From positions 2,604,001 through 2,668,000 of the forward strand of contig NZ_CP084703.1 of assembly GCF_020519665.1 (NCBI RefSeq): a stretch of DNA of 64,000 nucleotides, read 5' to 3'. Source of the stretch: Bacillus shivajii. Its GTDB lineage: Bacteria > Bacillota > Bacilli > Bacillales > Salisediminibacteriaceae. The position numbers and the translations under genes were made by a program. This document shows, in pieces, positions 49,257 through 59,636 of this stretch; the stretch's first letter is position 1; each line of letters begins with the position of its first letter. The notes under the pieces were generated by a model that saw only the letters and a program-made list of their open reading frames with translations, was not told where the DNA came from and made no database searches.

Positions 49257-50003
49257 TTACATGACCATCCCACCGTCAACATGTAGTGTTTGTCCAGTCA
49301 TATAGCCAGATGCGTCACTAGCTAGGAATGTGACGACTGATGCTACTTGTTCTGGTGAACCTAATTTACCTAATGGAATTTGTTTTAGCATTTCTTCTTT
49401 CACATTTTCAGGAAGCTCATCAGTCATATCAGTTTCGATAAAGCCTGGTGCGATTGAATTAACTCTTATGTTTCGGTTTGCTAATTCACGAGCTAATGAT
49501 TTTGTTAAACCGATGACACCTGCTTTACTAGCTACGTAGTTAGCTTGTCCGGCATTACCTAAAACGCCCACTACAGAGGAAATGTTAATAATTCTTCCAT
49601 AGCGCTGTTTCATCATTGGACGAGTAACCGCTTTTGAGCAGTTGAATACGCCTTTTAAGTTCGTTTCAATGACTGCATCGAAGTCTTCTTCTTTCATTCG
49701 CATGACAAGTGTATCTCTTGTAATTCCAGCGTTGTTTACTAGAATATCAATCGATCCAAATTCATCGACAACAGTTTTAACCATGTTTTGTACAGCTTCA
49801 GAATCGGCAACATTTCCTTGTAACGCCATCGCATTCACACCATGTGACCGACATTCTTCTGCAACTGCTTCTGCTTTATCTTTGCTACCTGCATAGTTAA
49901 TTGCGACATTTACACCTTGTTTTGCTAACTCTAGTGAAATTGCTCGTCCAATTCCTCTAGATCCTCCTGTTACTAATGCGTTTTGTCCTTTCAAGTTCGT
50001 CAC
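49257..50003 (-). CDS. fabG: 3-oxoacyl-[ACP] reductase FabG
   Basis: NADPH-dependent short-chain dehydrogenase of fatty acid synthesis. 248 aa if it starts at GTG 50003, which overlaps the fabD stop; the TTG three codons later (49994) has better spacing to AAAGGAG and gives the usual N-terminus, so 245 aa is also possible. Cofactor motif [11 protein letters not shown] near residue 13-23, NNAGIT (about 89-94), Ser in INISSVVG and the [11 protein letters not shown] catalytic Tyr/Lys (about 153-157). Confidence 0.97.
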   Translation of the reverse strand: MTNLKGQNALVTGGSRGIGRAISLELAKQGVNVAINYAGSKDKAEAVAEECRSHGVNAMALQGNVADSEAVQNMVKTVVDEFGSIDILVNNAGITRDTLVMRMKEEDFDAVIETNLKGVFNCSKAVTRPMMKQRYGRIINISSVVGVLGNAGQANYVASKAGVIGLTKSLARELANRNIRVNSIAPGFIETDMTDELPENVKEEMLKQIPLGKLGSPEQVASVVTFLASDASGYMTGQTLHVDGGMVM

Positions 50004-50941
50004 TCTCCTTTAAGTGTCGTTAAGGCTTTATCAAGTGTTTCATTATCATAAATTGGTAGTACTTTCGCTCGTCTTGACACTTTCTTTACTAAACCACTCA
50101 AGACTTTTCCTGGGCCTAATTCAAAAAATGTATCGACACCTTCATCCACAAGTTTTTGTACCGTATCTTCCCATAAAACAGGTGAATAAATCTGTTTATA
50201 TAGTAACTCTTGAATTTGTTCAGGGCTTTCTACAATATCAGCAGTCACGTTTGCTACAACTTTTGATTCAGGTTGTGAGAAGCTTACATGTGACAAGTGC
50301 TCTTTCATTTTTTCTGCTGCAGGTTTCATTAATGATGAGTGGAACGGTCCACTTACCGTTAACGGGATCACACGTTTAGCACCTTTCTCTTTTGCAAGCT
50401 CTCCCGCACGCTCGACACCAGCAACTGTACCAGAAATAACGATTTGGCCTGGGCTATTAAAGTTTGCAGGCTCTACGACACTCGCTTCTTCTGTCGCTTG
50501 TTCCGTCACTTCCACTAACGTTTCACGGTCCATACCAAGCACAGCAGCCATTGTTCCTTCACCAGCTGGTACTGCTTCTTCCATCCATTGTCCTCTTTTT
50601 TGAACAGCTAAACATGCATCTTCAAAACTTAAACTACCGCTTGCGACCAGTGCAGAATACTCCCCTAAGCTGTGCCCTGCTACATAGTGGCTTTCGATCC
50701 CTTGTTCTTTTAATAACTCTAAAATCGCGACACTTGTTGTAAGTAATGCAGGCTGAGTATTTTCCGTACGTTTTAACTCTTCTTCATCACCGTGAAAAAT
50801 TAAGTTCGTAAATTCTTCTTCTAAAACATTGTCAGCTTTTTTAAAAATATTTAAACACACATCGTATGTCTCTGCTAACTCTTTTCCCATTCCGATTTGT
50901 TGTGAGCCTTGACCTGGAAATAGAAAAGCTGTTTTCCCCAT
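50000..50941 (-). CDS. fabD: malonyl-CoA-[ACP] transacylase FabD
   Basis: Transfers malonyl from CoA to ACP. 313 aa. N-terminal [17 protein letters not shown], nucleophile Ser in [11 protein letters not shown] (about residue 89), Arg in [10 protein letters not shown] and catalytic His in [12 protein letters not shown] (about residue 200). SD AAAAGGAGATG before ATG 50941. 2 bp after plsX; overlaps fabG. Confidence 0.97.
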   Translation of the reverse strand: MGKTAFLFPGQGSQQIGMGKELAETYDVCLNIFKKADNVLEEEFTNLIFHGDEEELKRTENTQPALLTTSVAILELLKEQGIESHYVAGHSLGEYSALVASGSLSFEDACLAVQKRGQWMEEAVPAGEGTMAAVLGMDRETLVEVTEQATEEASVVEPANFNSPGQIVISGTVAGVERAGELAKEKGAKRVIPLTVSGPFHSSLMKPAAEKMKEHLSHVSFSQPESKVVANVTADIVESPEQIQELLYKQIYSPVLWEDTVQKLVDEGVDTFFELGPGKVLSGLVKKVSRRAKVLPIYDNETLDKALTTLKGE

Positions 50942-50943
50942 AG

Positions 50944-51945
50944 TTACATCTCCTTTTCTGATTCGTATGCAACAATTTCTTGTTTAATTGTTTCAGCTAC
51001 TTTTTCGTCATGCATTAATTTCGCTTGTTTAATCGCACTAAAAAATGCACGTTCATCCGATGAGCCATGCGCTTTTATAACTGGGGCATTTAATCCGAAA
51101 AGGCCTGCTCCACCGTACTCTGAGTAGTCCATTTTTTGTTTTACTCGCTTAAAAGATGGTTTGAGTACGCCAGCAGCAAGCTTATTTTTCACAGAAGAAG
51201 TGAGTTCCTCTTTAAGTAATGAAAATAAGGATAATGCGGTTCCTTCGATTGACTTTAAGACAAGGTTGCCTGAGAATCCGTCACATACGACCACATCTGC
51301 TGCACCTTCTAATAAATCACGAGCTTCAACGTTTCCGACAAATTCCATGTTACTGTTTTCTAAGAGGGCATATACTTCTTTTGTTAGTTCCGTGCCCTTC
51401 CCTGCTTCTGTACCAACATTAAGTAATCCAATTCTCGGCTTTTCCACTTTACGGACTTTCTTCATGTATACATCACCCATTAGAGCGTACTGGAAGAGGT
51501 GCGATGCTTTCGCTTCCATATTTGCTCCAACATCTAATAATAAGAATCCGTCTCCACCAAGTGTTGGCAGCATTGGTGACAGTGCTGGGCGTTCAATTCC
51601 TTTCATTCGACCAACAATTAAAAGACCGGCTGTCATAAGCGCTCCGGTATTTCCAGCAGAAATCGCTGCATCAGCATTTCCTTCTTTCACTTGCTGTACA
51701 GCTAAAACCATTGATGAATCTTTCTTACGTCTTACTGCTTTTACTGGAGAGTCTTCTGCTTCTATTTGTACATCTGTATGAATGATTTCAACGCGATCGG
51801 ACGGCTCCATATATGCTTTAATTTTAGACTCGTCGCCAACTAAAATAATAGACAAGTCTTTATATGTATTTAATGCTTCTTTACACCCGTATAAGACACT
51901 TTCAGGTGCATGGTCGCCACCCATCGCATCAACAGCAAGCTTCAT
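50944..51945 (-). CDS. plsX: phosphate acyltransferase PlsX
   Basis: Makes acyl-phosphate from acyl-ACP for phospholipid synthesis, as a peripheral membrane protein. 333 aa from ATG 51945 ([20 protein letters not shown]) with SD AGGAAGGTG; the open frame upstream lies in fapR. Conserved SAGNTGALM (about 98-106), LLDVGANME and [13 protein letters not shown] blocks. Between fapR and fabD. Confidence 0.97.
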   Translation of the reverse strand: MKLAVDAMGGDHAPESVLYGCKEALNTYKDLSIILVGDESKIKAYMEPSDRVEIIHTDVQIEAEDSPVKAVRRKKDSSMVLAVQQVKEGNADAAISAGNTGALMTAGLLIVGRMKGIERPALSPMLPTLGGDGFLLLDVGANMEAKASHLFQYALMGDVYMKKVRKVEKPRIGLLNVGTEAGKGTELTKEVYALLENSNMEFVGNVEARDLLEGAADVVVCDGFSGNLVLKSIEGTALSLFSLLKEELTSSVKNKLAAGVLKPSFKRVKQKMDYSEYGGAGLFGLNAPVIKAHGSSDERAFFSAIKQAKLMHDEKVAETIKQEIVAYESEKEM

Positions 51946-51961
51946 TTTTAACACCTTCCTC

Positions 51962-52519
51962 TTACGACTGATCTTCACGGTACATAGAAAATTCACCGCG
52001 AAAGACCATTTCTTGTTCAACGTAACTTGTTACTTCAACAATTGTCCGAGATTCTTTAATTTCAACAACACGAGCTTTTGCAATAACACGTTCACCAGCT
52101 TTTACTTGCCGTTTAAATGAGACTTCCGCTTTTGTCGTTAACGCTAATTCGTCATCAATAATCGCAACAGCTAGTGAGTTAGCTTGGGCAAATAAATGAT
52201 GTCCTCTAGCAATTTGATTTCTAGAAAAAACGTGTTCTTCCCGAATATCTAAAATTGAAATTGCATGTTTATCTAACTCAAGGTCAATCACTTCACCAAT
52301 GACTTCTTCGAGGGCTAACGCTTTAACAGTATCGTACTGCTGTTTTGCTACATCCTTAATTCGCGCACGAACTTCTGGAATGTTTAATTCAAGACGATCT
52401 AGACGCACCGTCTGTACACTCACTCCAAAATGTTCTGCTAACGCTTCATCTGTAATAAATGGATTTTCTTCAATTTTCTCTTTTAATAACGGTTGTCTTT
52501 GCTTTTTTGACAGTTTCAA
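51962..52519 (-). CDS. fapR: FapR, malonyl-CoA-sensing repressor of lipid synthesis
   Basis: DNA-binding repressor released by malonyl-CoA. 185 aa from a TTG at 52519: this gives [20 protein letters not shown], the length of the B. subtilis N-terminus, and is preceded by GGACGTGAT, one mismatch from a full SD. The ATG at 52540 overlaps the FapR operator and would be leaderless. N-terminal HTH ([20 protein letters not shown], about 19-38) and a hot-dog effector domain ([19 protein letters not shown], about 108-126). Confidence 0.93.
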   Translation of the reverse strand: MKLSKKQRQPLLKEKIEENPFITDEALAEHFGVSVQTVRLDRLELNIPEVRARIKDVAKQQYDTVKALALEEVIGEVIDLELDKHAISILDIREEHVFSRNQIARGHHLFAQANSLAVAIIDDELALTTKAEVSFKRQVKAGERVIAKARVVEIKESRTIVEVTSYVEQEMVFRGEFSMYREDQS

Positions 52520-52538
52520 TCTTATCACGTCCACACTC

Positions 52539-52556
52539 ATATGACTAGGTACTAAT
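52539..52556 (-). promoter_or_regulatory. FapR operator
   Basis: Minus strand reads TTAGTACCTAGTCATA, close to the known FapR box TTAGTACCTAGTCTTAA. It lies just upstream of the fapR TTG start and next to a possible promoter (TTGTAA, 18 bases, TATTAG), consistent with autoregulation of the fapR-plsX-fabD-fabG unit. Confidence 0.85.
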
Positions 52557-52604
52557 AGTAGTATATAGTTGCTCCTTACAATTTTCAACCAAAAATATTT
52601 TCGT

Positions 52605-54635
52605 TTAATCTAACTTTTCTCGTTTGAAAGCCCCTTGTTTCTCTAAAGACTCTCTTAGCATACGGTAATCTTCCCCTTGCCAAAATGCTTCAGAATAGAC
52701 AAGCTTTGTAGCATCTTGCCTTGCGACCTCTAACACTCTATAGTCTTCAACAATGTCGGCAATTTTAAAATTCGGTAATCCACTTTGTTTTGAGCCAAAG
52801 AAATCTCCCGGTCCTCGTAACTCAAGATCTTTTTCCGACAATTGGAAGCCGTCATTCGTTTCAGTCATAATTTTCATTCGTTCTTTACCGACATCTGATT
52901 TAGGGTCAGCTAGTAAAATACAATATGATTGCTCACTACCGCGTCCAACTCGCCCACGTAATTGATGTAACTGAGAGAGGCCAAACCTTTCTGCATCATA
53001 AATAACCATAACTGTCGCGTTTGGAACATTTACTCCTACCTCAACAACAGTTGTAGAAACGAGAACATGCGTTTTATTATCTGCAAAATTATCCATGGCC
53101 TCTTCTTTTTCATCAGCTGGTAACCTTCCATGCATCAGTCCAATGTTGTATACGTTTAATGCTTGTGACAACTGCGCGTGCACATCGATTGCATTTTGCA
53201 CATCAAGTTTATCTGATTCTTCAATCAGGGGGCAAATCACGTAGGCTTGCCGCCCTTTCGTTAATTCTCTTTCAATAAAATCTAATACTCGTGGAAGCAT
53301 GTGCGGCTTTGCCCAATGTGTTTCAATCACTTTGCGCCCTTTTGGGAGTTCATCTATCACAGATACATCCATGTCGCCAAATGCTGAGATCGCTAACGTT
53401 CGCGGAATGGGTGTTGCGGTCATGAATAGAACATCTGGGCGTATACCTTTTTTCCTTAATATCCGTCTTTGATCAACACCAAAGCGATGCTGCTCATCTG
53501 TAATAACAAGTCCTAATTTCTTAAAGTTTACACCTTCTTGAATAAGTGCATGTGTTCCAATAAGAACATCAACCTCACCCGCCTCAAGATTGTGAAGGAC
53601 TTCTCGGCGTTCTTTCACTCTCGCAGATCCAGATAAAAGCGCAACTTTTAACCCGAATGGCTCTAACAAATCTTTTATCGAGCTTACATGCTGTTCTGCC
53701 AATATTTCTGTTGGAACCATAAGTGCTCCTTGAAAGCCTGCTTTTACTGCTGCAAATAGCGCACAAGCTGCAATCACTGTTTTACCAGAACCTACATCCC
53801 CTTGCAAAAGTCGGTTCATTCGATATTCAGAGCGAAGGTCTTCTGTAATTTCTTTCAACACTCGATTTTGTGCATTTGTTAATGGGAACGGAAGTTTTTC
53901 GACAAACGCCTCTATACCTGTCTGTGAAAAATCTTTTATTTGTCCTTGATCTGCTTCACGTTCTTTTTTTCGAAAAAATTGCATTTTCAGTTGGAAAAGA
54001 AGAAGTTCTTCGTAAGCCATTCTCCGTTTAGCTTGCATTAAGTGCTTTGCTGTCGCAGGGAAATGGAGGTGGTAAAGTGCTTCTTTCTTACTCATCAATT
54101 TGTATGTAGTTAACAATTGTTGTGGAAGATTTTCACTAATGGAATTGCCATACTGCTCAAATGCTTGTTTAATAAACTTTCTTAGCTGATACACTTTCAA
54201 ATTTTCCTTTACGGAATATACAGGCTCTAATCCTTCAGCATCAGGATCTTGTTTTTTTAACGTTCCACCCGTTACCATTAGACGGTGCCTGTCAAACTTT
54301 CCGCTAAAAGTCATTTCTTCGCCTAGGTTAATTTGATTTTTTAAGTATGGTTGATTAAAGAAGATCGCCTGAACTAAGAGACCGTCCACGAGTACGCGAA
54401 CGGTCAGCCGAGATTTCTTTTTTCCAAAAAAACGAAGGTCCGGTTCACTATGAACTGTTCCACGAACCGTCACTCTTTCTTCATGCTGCACTTCAGATAG
54501 AGGCCGAATCGCATGGTCTTCATATCGAAATGGAAAATATTCAAGTAAATCGCTAATTGTATGGATGCCCATTTTCTCGAATTGTTCTTCTGTTCTTGGG
54601 CCAACCCCTGAAATATTTGATAATGATTCAGTCAT
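52605..54635 (-). CDS. recG: RecG, ATP-dependent DNA helicase
   Basis: Branched-DNA helicase that regresses stalled forks and resolves recombination intermediates. 676 aa: N-terminal OB/wedge domain, helicase motifs [15 protein letters not shown] (about 268-281), II DEQHRFG (about 372), [12 protein letters not shown] and [16 protein letters not shown] (about 540). Starts [19 protein letters not shown]. Between sdaAA and fapR. Confidence 0.97.
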   Translation of the reverse strand: MTESLSNISGVGPRTEEQFEKMGIHTISDLLEYFPFRYEDHAIRPLSEVQHEERVTVRGTVHSEPDLRFFGKKKSRLTVRVLVDGLLVQAIFFNQPYLKNQINLGEEMTFSGKFDRHRLMVTGGTLKKQDPDAEGLEPVYSVKENLKVYQLRKFIKQAFEQYGNSISENLPQQLLTTYKLMSKKEALYHLHFPATAKHLMQAKRRMAYEELLLFQLKMQFFRKKEREADQGQIKDFSQTGIEAFVEKLPFPLTNAQNRVLKEITEDLRSEYRMNRLLQGDVGSGKTVIAACALFAAVKAGFQGALMVPTEILAEQHVSSIKDLLEPFGLKVALLSGSARVKERREVLHNLEAGEVDVLIGTHALIQEGVNFKKLGLVITDEQHRFGVDQRRILRKKGIRPDVLFMTATPIPRTLAISAFGDMDVSVIDELPKGRKVIETHWAKPHMLPRVLDFIERELTKGRQAYVICPLIEESDKLDVQNAIDVHAQLSQALNVYNIGLMHGRLPADEKEEAMDNFADNKTHVLVSTTVVEVGVNVPNATVMVIYDAERFGLSQLHQLRGRVGRGSEQSYCILLADPKSDVGKERMKIMTETNDGFQLSEKDLELRGPGDFFGSKQSGLPNFKIADIVEDYRVLEVARQDATKLVYSEAFWQGEDYRMLRESLEKQGAFKREKLD

Positions 54636-54656
54636 TTTCTTTCTTCACACCTTTAT

Positions 54657-55535
54657 TTACTTTGAGGAACCAAAAATTTGCTCTTGGTATTTCCGCCCTG
54701 TCGGTGTTGCCGCTAAGCCACCCTCTGCCGTTTCTCTTAGTGCTGATGGCATTGATTCACCAATCTTATACATCGCATCAATGACTTCATCACACGGAAT
54801 ACGACTTTCAATTCCTGCTAACGCTAAATCAGCTGCAACAACCGCATTAGATGCTCCAAATGCATTTCGTTTTACGCATGGAACTTCTACTAAACCTGCA
54901 ACAGGGTCACATACTAATCCTAGCATATTTTTAAGCGCAATCGCCATTGCTGTGGCTGATTGTTTTGGTGTTCCTCCCGCCATTTCAACGATTGCTGCTG
55001 CAGCCATCCCCGTTGCAGAACCGACTTCTGCTTGGCAACCACCTGCAGCTCCTGATATCGATGCATTATTTGCAACAACATAACCGAACGCACCGCTCGT
55101 AAATAAAAAGCGAACCATATCTTCTCTTGTAGGGTTCAATTTATTTCTTACAGAGAACAACACCCCAGGTACTACCCCTGCCGAGCCAGCTGTTGGCGTA
55201 GCACAAATCGTTCCCATTGCGGCATTGACTTCATTCGTTGCCATCGCTTTTGCAACACCGTCTAAAATTTGTGTTCCTGAAAGTGTTTCATTGTTTTGAA
55301 TATATTCATAAAGCTTCTTTCCGTCTCCACCCGTTAAGCCTGAGACAGACTCCACTTGTTCTTTAATTCCTCTTTCAACCGCCTTCTCCATGACATCTAA
55401 ATTCTTTTCCATTTGAGAAAATATTTCTTCTCTCGAACGCTCATGGATTTTCATTTCTTGTTTAATCATCATTTCTGAAATCGGTAAATTCTCTTTTTCT
55501 GCGATCTCGACAAGTTCTTGTACGTTTCGAAACAT
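54657..55535 (-). CDS. sdaAA: L-serine dehydratase, alpha subunit
   Basis: Iron-sulfur enzyme that deaminates L-serine to pyruvate and ammonia with SdaAB. 292 aa from ATG 55535 (MFRNVQELVEIAEKENLPIS), after SD ATGGAGGTT; the frame upstream to 55565 has no SD. Likely [4Fe-4S] cysteine ligands lie in ICATPTAGSAG, AGGCQAEVGSA and VCDPVAGLVEVPCVKRN. 22 bp after sdaAB; 21 bp before recG. Confidence 0.96.
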   Translation of the reverse strand: MFRNVQELVEIAEKENLPISEMMIKQEMKIHERSREEIFSQMEKNLDVMEKAVERGIKEQVESVSGLTGGDGKKLYEYIQNNETLSGTQILDGVAKAMATNEVNAAMGTICATPTAGSAGVVPGVLFSVRNKLNPTREDMVRFLFTSGAFGYVVANNASISGAAGGCQAEVGSATGMAAAAIVEMAGGTPKQSATAMAIALKNMLGLVCDPVAGLVEVPCVKRNAFGASNAVVAADLALAGIESRIPCDEVIDAMYKIGESMPSALRETAEGGLAATPTGRKYQEQIFGSSK

Positions 55536-55557
55536 GCTGCAACCTCCATTACATTCA

Positions 55558-56220
55558 TTAATCATGAATTTTCGTTACTTTTTCAACACATGGCAAGCTT
55601 CCAACTTCTTTCATAACATTATTTTGGATATTTTGATCTACTTCAATCACCATTAATGCTTCTTCCCCAACATCTTTACGTGAAACTTCCATATGCCCAA
55701 TGTTGATCTCGTGCTTTGCGAGTACTGTGGAAACAGACGCAATCGCACCGTAACGGTCATTATGAACGACTAAAATCGCTGGATGGTTCCCACTTAGCCT
55801 TAATTTGAAGCCGTTTAATTCTTTTATTTCAACTTTTCCGCCACCAATTGATATTCCAACGAGTTCCATTTGGTGCTGTCCATCACCGAGTCTGATTTTT
55901 ACTGTATTCGGGTGGTCCATATTCACGTTCTCTTCATGGAATGAAAAGTCCATCCCTTTTTCTTCAGCAAGCTCAAAGGCTTTTGGAATACGAGGGTCAA
56001 ATGTATCAAACCCTAAAATACCACCTAACAAAGCAACATCTGTGCCATGCCCTTGATAAGTTTTTGCAAACGAACCATATAAATGAAAAGTTACCCATTC
56101 TGGTTCTTTTTGAAAGAGTTGTCTTGCAACAAGCCCTATTCTTGCAGCACCTGCGGTATGTGAACTTGATGGCCCTACCATGACAGGGCCAATAATATCG
56201 AATACACTACGAAACTTCAT
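55558..56220 (-). CDS. sdaAB: L-serine dehydratase, beta subunit
   Basis: Partner of SdaAA. 220 aa from ATG 56220 (MKFRSVFDIIGPVMVGPSSS) after SD GAGGAGGAAG. N-terminal serine dehydratase beta fold with GPSSSHTAGAARIG (about 16-29) and YGSFAKTYQGHGTDVALLGG; C-terminal ACT domain (HNDRYGAIASVSTVLAKHEI, from about residue 148), usually a serine sensor. Operon with sdaAA. Confidence 0.96.
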   Translation of the reverse strand: MKFRSVFDIIGPVMVGPSSSHTAGAARIGLVARQLFQKEPEWVTFHLYGSFAKTYQGHGTDVALLGGILGFDTFDPRIPKAFELAEEKGMDFSFHEENVNMDHPNTVKIRLGDGQHQMELVGISIGGGKVEIKELNGFKLRLSGNHPAILVVHNDRYGAIASVSTVLAKHEINIGHMEVSRKDVGEEALMVIEVDQNIQNNVMKEVGSLPCVEKVTKIHD

Positions 56221-56626
56221 TTCGGCCTTCCTCCTCAACGTATACGATCTATATATATACTTCCCACTATTTATATGTTAACAAACCAATCGTGAAAGGG
56301 CTATCATTTATTGTTATATGGGTATAATTTGCTGAATATATGTATATGTTACTCTGTTAATGAGAAAACTGTCTCCCCTTTTCACATCATTAATGTTGGA
56401 ATACGAGGCGAACATACAAGCGCTTTTCCTGATGCGAAGCTGGCCGTAAAGGTTGTGAGTTTGTCGTGAAAATCCAGCTTCCTTCGTGAAACTTAAACAT
56501 TTCTGTAAAAACGTTATTCTTTGTATAAAACATTTTATTTCATATTATAATCATTATAAATTTTCTTAGCTTTTAACCCCATATTAACGTTAAACACACC
56601 TGACGAACCACCACTTATGTGTAAGA
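56221..56626. other. intergenic region between degV and sdaAB
   Basis: About 400 bp with no gene. It should hold the sdaAB promoter. A segment near 56435-56495 contains GAAGCTGG and CCAGCTTC as an inverted pair of unknown meaning. Confidence 0.4.
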
Positions 56627-56662
56627 TAAAAAAAGAATCCCTACCGCGTACGGCAGGAATCC
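56627..56662 (-). terminator. rho-independent terminator of degV
   Basis: Minus strand GGATTCCTGCCG, TACG, CGGTAGGGATTC, then TTTTTTT. 12 bp after the degV stop. Separates fakA-degV from sdaAB. Confidence 0.9.
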
Positions 56663-56674
56663 ATAAATTAACGT

Positions 56675-57532
56675 TTATTTTACATTCGTGATTGAAACAG
56701 AAAGTGTACCAGGGCCAACATGAGTTCCGATAACAGGCCCGATGTCTGTAATAATGGATTCCTTTACATTAAAGGAGCCTTCGATCTTTTCCATGAGAGC
56801 TTTTGCTTCTTTTTCACTTTCTGCATGTGAAATCCCCACGTGAATTGGGTTATCTGCATATTTCTGTTCAACTTGTTGAATGATTTTTGCGACAGCTTTT
56901 TTGTTGCCTCTCACTTTTTCAAATGGGTAAACTTCACCTTCATCGTTTAATGAAAGAATCGGCTTTATTTTCAAAAGTGAACCGAGAACTGCTGAGGCTT
57001 TTCCGATTCTACCGTTTTTCTCGAGGTATTCCAGTGTATCAACCATGAAATAAACAACCGTATCTTCAAGAAGCTCATCAATTCTCTTTAAACATTCTTC
57101 TTTTGAAGCGCCGTTCTTTGCTAGCTTAGCAACTTCGACAACAATGATGCCAATAGCATACGATGCACGACGAGAATCGATGACTGTTAGTGGAACTTCA
57201 TCACCTAACGTTTGTGATGCTATGTAGGCAGATTGAAAGGTTCCACTAAGTTTTGATGATAAATGAATAGAAATAATGTCATCTTCTGGTGATTCTTCAT
57301 GGATACGACGGTATTCCGCTTCAAATTGATGTGGGGTTGGCTGTGATGTCGTTGGAATTTGGCTTGCACCTCTAAGTTTTTCATAAAACTGTGAAGCATT
57401 TAAATCAACACCATCTTCATACGTTTCTTCTCCGAAATGTACTTTTAACGGGACAACGGAAATGTTTAAATCTTCTACAATGTTCTTTGGAATATCTGCT
57501 GTTGAATCAGTAACAATTTTAACTTGACTCAT
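56675..57532 (-). CDS. DegV-family fatty-acid-binding protein (FakB-like)
   Basis: DegV proteins bind a fatty acid and present it to the kinase FakA. 285 aa. Fatty-acid pocket motifs: VTDSTADIPKN (about 6-16), TTSQPTPHQF (about 60-69), HLSSKLSGTFQSA (about 91-103) and the RRASYAIG segment; C-terminal HVGISHAESE and GTHVGPGTLSVSI. It lies 31 bp downstream of fakA on the same strand and is followed by the terminator, so both are probably one unit. Confidence 0.93.
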   Translation of the reverse strand: MSQVKIVTDSTADIPKNIVEDLNISVVPLKVHFGEETYEDGVDLNASQFYEKLRGASQIPTTSQPTPHQFEAEYRRIHEESPEDDIISIHLSSKLSGTFQSAYIASQTLGDEVPLTVIDSRRASYAIGIIVVEVAKLAKNGASKEECLKRIDELLEDTVVYFMVDTLEYLEKNGRIGKASAVLGSLLKIKPILSLNDEGEVYPFEKVRGNKKAVAKIIQQVEQKYADNPIHVGISHAESEKEAKALMEKIEGSFNVKESIITDIGPVIGTHVGPGTLSVSITNVK

Positions 57533-57563
57533 TAAGACACAACCCCCTTCATTTTACAACCGA

Positions 57564-59249
57564 TTATTCTACAGAAACGATATAAGAATATAAAGGTTGG
57601 TTTCCTTCATGAACTTCTACTTCTACATCTTCATATTGACCTTCAATATAATCTACGAGATCGTCAGCTTCTTGCTCCGTTCGGTCTTCACCGCGGATCA
57701 CTGTAACAATTTCGCTTTCGTCGTCAATCATCTTAGTTAATAAATCTTGCGCAACCTCTTGCACGGATGTTCCTGTGGCTACAATGTCCTTTTCAAAAAT
57801 ACCCATGTAGTCACCTTTATTAATGTCAACACCATTGATGCTCGTATCACGAACGGCATATGTAACTTCACCTGTTTTTACCGTTCCTAGTGATTCTGTC
57901 ATTTCTTCTTTGTTATCTTCTAAAGCATCAGTAGGGTTATATGCAAGCAATGCTGCTAACCCTTGTGGAACCGATTTTGATGGTACGACAACAATTTCTT
58001 TATCTGATACGGATGCAGCTTGCTCAGCGGCCATAACAATATTGCTGTTATTAGGAAGCAGGATCAACTTTTCAGCATTTGCTTCATCGATTGCTTTAAC
58101 AAAGTCTTCTGTAGATGGGTTCATCGTTTGCCCGCCTTCAATGACAACTTTTGCACCTAAACCTTTAAATAGCTCAGCAATACCAGCACCCATTGCAACA
58201 GTTACAATACCATACTCTGTTTTCTCAAGACCTTGTGCTTCTTTTGTATCATGCGGAACTTCTACACCTTCTTGTTCAAGGATACTTGTATGCTGTTCGC
58301 GCATATTTTCAATTTTCACGTTAACTAATGCCCCGAACTGTTGAGCTTCAGTAATGACATTACCTGGGTGCTCAGCATGAATATGGATTTTTAACAAGTC
58401 ATCATCAGAAACAACTAATAGTGAGTCACCGTATTGACTAAGTACTTCCCGGAAGTTGTCTTCACTGAAAGGATTTTCTTTCATTTTCTCTTCTTCGAAT
58501 TTCACCATCACTTCTGTACAATAACCAAATTCAATATCTTCAGTAGCCATATGACTTTGTGCAGATTGGTGATGTTCTACTTTGACAAGCTCGTCCATGT
58601 TTGGTGCATCTTGAACGACATCTACGATCTTTTCACCTTTTAAAACAGCTAGAAAGCCTTCATAAATTGTAACGAGACCTTGTCCACCTGAGTCAACGAC
58701 ACCTACTTCTTTTAGTACAGGAAGTAAATCTGGTGTTCTCTCTAATGAAGCCTTGGCTTCTTCAAGAACAGCCTCCATCAGACCGATGACATCATCGTTT
58801 CGCTTCGTATATTCTCCTGCTTTCTTCGCCGAATCTTTAGCAACTGTTAAGATCGTCCCCTCAACTGGTTTCATCACAGCTTTGTACGCCATTTCTACTC
58901 CGTATTCGAAGGCAAGACTTAAATCTTTCGCTGTTAATTCTTCTTTACCCTCAACGGATTTCGAGAAACCTCTAAACAGTTGAGAAAGGATTACTCCAGA
59001 GTTTCCTCTTGCACCCATAAGTAATCCTTTTGCAAAGCTCCCAGCTACTTTACCGACGTTCTCGGTATTTGCTCCTTTTACCTCTTTTACGCCAGATGTA
59101 ATCGTTAAATTCATATTTGTACCTGTATCACCATCTGGTACAGGGAAAACGTTTAACGCATCAATTGTTTTAGAATTGTTGGATAAATTGTTTGCCCCTT
59201 CAATAAGCATATGAGCAAACTTTTCTCCTTCAATTTTCTTGATCGTCAC
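57564..59249 (-). CDS. fakA: FakA (YloV), fatty acid kinase catalytic subunit
   Basis: Phosphorylates fatty acids bound to FakB/DegV proteins, allowing incorporation of exogenous fatty acids via PlsX/PlsY. 561 aa. N-terminal DhaL-type kinase domain with the metal/ATP-binding FPVPDGDTGTNMNL (about 32-45) and GARGNSGVILSQLFRGF (about 78-94), a middle domain (ENPFSEDNFREVLSQYG, HIHAEHPG) and a C-terminal DegV-like domain. In B. subtilis yloV also follows yloU. 21 bp downstream of yloU. Confidence 0.95.
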   Translation of the reverse strand: MTIKKIEGEKFAHMLIEGANNLSNNSKTIDALNVFPVPDGDTGTNMNLTITSGVKEVKGANTENVGKVAGSFAKGLLMGARGNSGVILSQLFRGFSKSVEGKEELTAKDLSLAFEYGVEMAYKAVMKPVEGTILTVAKDSAKKAGEYTKRNDDVIGLMEAVLEEAKASLERTPDLLPVLKEVGVVDSGGQGLVTIYEGFLAVLKGEKIVDVVQDAPNMDELVKVEHHQSAQSHMATEDIEFGYCTEVMVKFEEEKMKENPFSEDNFREVLSQYGDSLLVVSDDDLLKIHIHAEHPGNVITEAQQFGALVNVKIENMREQHTSILEQEGVEVPHDTKEAQGLEKTEYGIVTVAMGAGIAELFKGLGAKVVIEGGQTMNPSTEDFVKAIDEANAEKLILLPNNSNIVMAAEQAASVSDKEIVVVPSKSVPQGLAALLAYNPTDALEDNKEEMTESLGTVKTGEVTYAVRDTSINGVDINKGDYMGIFEKDIVATGTSVQEVAQDLLTKMIDDESEIVTVIRGEDRTEQEADDLVDYIEGQYEDVEVEVHEGNQPLYSYIVSVE

Positions 59250-59270
59250 TATTGCTCCTCCTAACTCATC

Positions 59271-59636
59271 CTATGGGTTTGTTACTCGTACTCCTTGAAC
59301 GAAAATGTTAACAGAGTCGACAACTAAACCTAACATTTGTTCTAATTGGTATTTTACTTTTGATTGTACGTTGTGTGCCACTTCTGAAATCTTCGTTCCG
59401 TAGCTTACAATAATATACATATCAATGTGGACTTGTTCATCGTCTTCTTCACGAATGACAACACCGCGTCTTAAATTCTCTTTTCCTAATAGATCCGTAA
59501 TTCCATCTTTTAATTGCTTTTGTGAAGCCATTCCAACAATACCATAACAATCGATTGCCGCTCCACCTGCAATGACAGCAACTACTTCTTTAGAAACGTC
59601 GATCTTTCCATAATTCGTCTTCATTTCGATGGTCAT
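59271..59636 (-). CDS. yloU: Asp23/YloU family envelope-stress protein
   Basis: 120 aa from ATG 59636 (MTIEMKTNYGKIDVSKEVVA) after SD TAGAGGAGGC; the open frame to 59678 precedes the SD. Asp23 fold: VIAGGAAIDCYGIVGMASQK (about 23-42) and the C-terminal VKYQLEQMLGLVVDSVNIFVQGV. Members are abundant in the Gram-positive envelope, with unclear function. First gene of yloU-fakA-degV, divergent from rpmB. Confidence 0.93.
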   Translation of the reverse strand: MTIEMKTNYGKIDVSKEVVAVIAGGAAIDCYGIVGMASQKQLKDGITDLLGKENLRRGVVIREEDDEQVHIDMYIIVSYGTKISEVAHNVQSKVKYQLEQMLGLVVDSVNIFVQGVRVTNP

